A stretch of DNA of 64,000 bases from Alligator mississippiensis (Eukaryota > Chordata > Crocodylia > Alligatoridae). The translations under genes were made by a program, and so were the position numbers. Within the stretch, counting starts at the first letter, position 1. Every line of letters starts with the position of its first letter. The stretch is from positions 204,375,978-204,439,977 of the forward strand of contig NC_081828.1 in assembly GCF_030867095.1 (NCBI RefSeq), in the 5' to 3' direction. The notes under the pieces are model-generated. The model ran no database searches. It saw nothing but the letters and a program-made list of their open reading frames with translations, and was not told where the DNA came from. Shown one piece after another: positions 62,560 through 64,000 of this stretch.

Positions 62560-62700
62560 GATGGCACGATTTAAATGCAAACCAGATTGCTCCAGGGCTG
62601 ATCAAAGGGATGTGCTGCGAGGTGCAGCCTGTTTTTGTGTTGACTTTCCAGCATTTAATTGTTGTCTGAATGTGTTTGTTCGGTTCGTGCTGCTCCGCTT
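62560..62700. promoter_or_regulatory. Candidate non-coding regulatory element with TCF/LEF site
   Basis: GATCAAAG (62600-62607) is a strong TCF/LEF match, with GCATTTAATTG nearby (about 62651-62661). The sequence is unique and non-repetitive within the CpG-retaining domain. Function is inferred. Confidence 0.25.
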
Positions 62701-63512
62701 TGCCTGGTGTGGCTTGTGCACTGCTGTGGATGGCCCCTTTGTAATTAGCTGAGTCGAAACTCATCAGCTCCGAGGCGAGAGGCGGCTCTTGCATGTTCCT
62801 GTTACCTGGCACGACCTATGGAAGTCGAGCAAGGTGATGCCTCCCTCGCTTCCCTCCCCCCCAAACCTAGCTGGGTTCGTGTTTCTAGCGAGCTTAGTTT
62901 GCAAACTCACGCTTGGTTGCGCCTTGTAAAAAGAAATCGATAATCATTTGGCTCAGTGCTGGGGATTTTTATAATGACACCCACCCGGGCCGGGCTGCGG
63001 GGAGGCGCGGGGGAGCGGGGCCGGCCGCCCGGCTCCCGGGCTGGGCTTGGTTCTGCTTCTTCCCTTCTCAAAGTTTGACATCTATTAGGACAGGGTTTGG
63101 GCCAAGGGCTCGCCTCTCCCTGCTTCATTTTCCTGCCATGCCTGCATCTTTCAGCCAGACCATCCTTGAGGAGCTTTAGCTTCAGTCACGTCTCTGCTAT
63201 CTGGCTCCAAGTTCAATACTATTTGTGACATTTTAATTTTCTCTGCTCTCAGCTTCTCTATCTCTGGGAGTCTGCACGTTGCAGGAGCCGGGGCCAGTGG
63301 CTGTGGGCAGGCCGGCCTGGCAGGAGATTTCTGCTGTCAGTCCATCCTGGACATCAGTGATTGACGGGTGGGTCCATCGGGGAGGAGGAAAGAGCCGGAG
63401 CCCCCGACCTGAAACTTTATCAGCTGTGCATGTGTGCGCAGGGCTGAGCCCAGGGGGAGGCAGGGCTGGGCCGGGCTCTGGCGCTGGCATGCAGCGCGCT
63501 TTGCAAGAGGTT

Positions 63513-63531
63513 GGGGGGGGGGGGGGGGGGG
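63513..63531. repeat. Poly-G run
   Basis: Nineteen consecutive G, a potential quadruplex and a likely length-error site. Confidence 0.9.
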
Positions 63532-64000
63532 AATCACTGCCTGCTACATCTCCGGGGGCAAACGACCCTGTGTGTCTACCACGACACTGGCCCGTAAGCG
63601 CGTCCGAGTGCAAACCTGCCCACGCGTGTTTCAACGCCGCCACCTCCACGTGTGTCCTGCGCCCTGACACACACGAGGCCCGGGTGTTGCTCGACCAGGG
63701 GCATGTTCAGTCTTCTCCCATCTCTTCTGCACCACCTTACCCTGCTTTTTCCCCTTGCCCATTTGGATCCCTGCCATCAGGCCGGGTCTGCTAGGCCCAT
63801 CGATGCACCCCGGCTGCGCAAGGTTGGGCTGGAGGGCCGTGGACACTGGCACGAATCGAGAGACGAAAGAAAACCCTCTCCGGGATAGGGGTGCTCACTA
63901 CATGGCAGGCTGGCCTGGCAGTAGATATTTAGGGTGGAAAAAATGTCGCTGGGGTTTCATTGCTTTGTTTTGTTCGTTAACCAGCGGGATCTCAACATTC

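Larger units (their letters stand above)
60150..63950. other. Second CpG-rich domain, no coding gene recognised
   Basis: CpG islands lie at about 60350-60720, 61230-61340, 62980-63060 and 63430-63680, with CpG-retaining AT-rich sequence between them. ORFs (for example 60066-60815 minus and 63279-63794 plus) show no domain. The segment may be a promoter/enhancer cluster or the 5' region of a gene running off the right edge. Confidence 0.5.

Overview
The window looks like vertebrate genomic DNA from a non-avian archosaur, most probably a crocodilian, with a turtle as second choice. The evidence is a degenerate CR1 LINE in two places, an L2-like LINE, old MIR-type SINEs, several hAT-like short inverted-repeat elements, and many short palindromic repeats of a style common in crocodilian and turtle DNA. 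No bacterial-style operons are present. The only protein-coding gene I can support is the homeobox gene engrailed-2 (EN2), on the minus strand.

Layout. 1-480 is a CpG island. 481-2100 has ordinary base composition but keeps its CpGs. 3125-5239 is the probable EN2 3' UTR. 5240-7080 holds the two coding exons (exon 2 at 5240-5556, exon 1 at 6561-7080) around a 1,004 bp intron. 7081-7615 is the 5' UTR and promoter. 7616-12330 is a very GC- and CpG-rich upstream domain, cut by a compound tetranucleotide microsatellite. From about 12.3 to 60 kb the DNA is AT-rich, CpG-poor and gene-free, with interspersed repeats. Within it 19.4-20.66 kb stands out as a likely regulatory block, with weaker candidates at 22.3-22.8 and 55.4-55.8 kb. 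From about 60.15 kb to the right edge CpG density rises again. That region holds a good CTCF-like motif and a consensus splice donor, but no recognisable coding sequence.

How it fits together. EN2 encodes a homeodomain repressor that patterns the midbrain-hindbrain boundary and cerebellum. In other amniotes EN2 sits between INSIG1 (on its 5' side) and CNPY1/RBM33/SHH (on its 3' side). Neither neighbour was found here, so the 50 kb to the right is read as EN2 5' regulatory desert and the left edge as its 3' flank. Repeat family names, enhancer calls and UTR limits are inferences from sequence pattern only.
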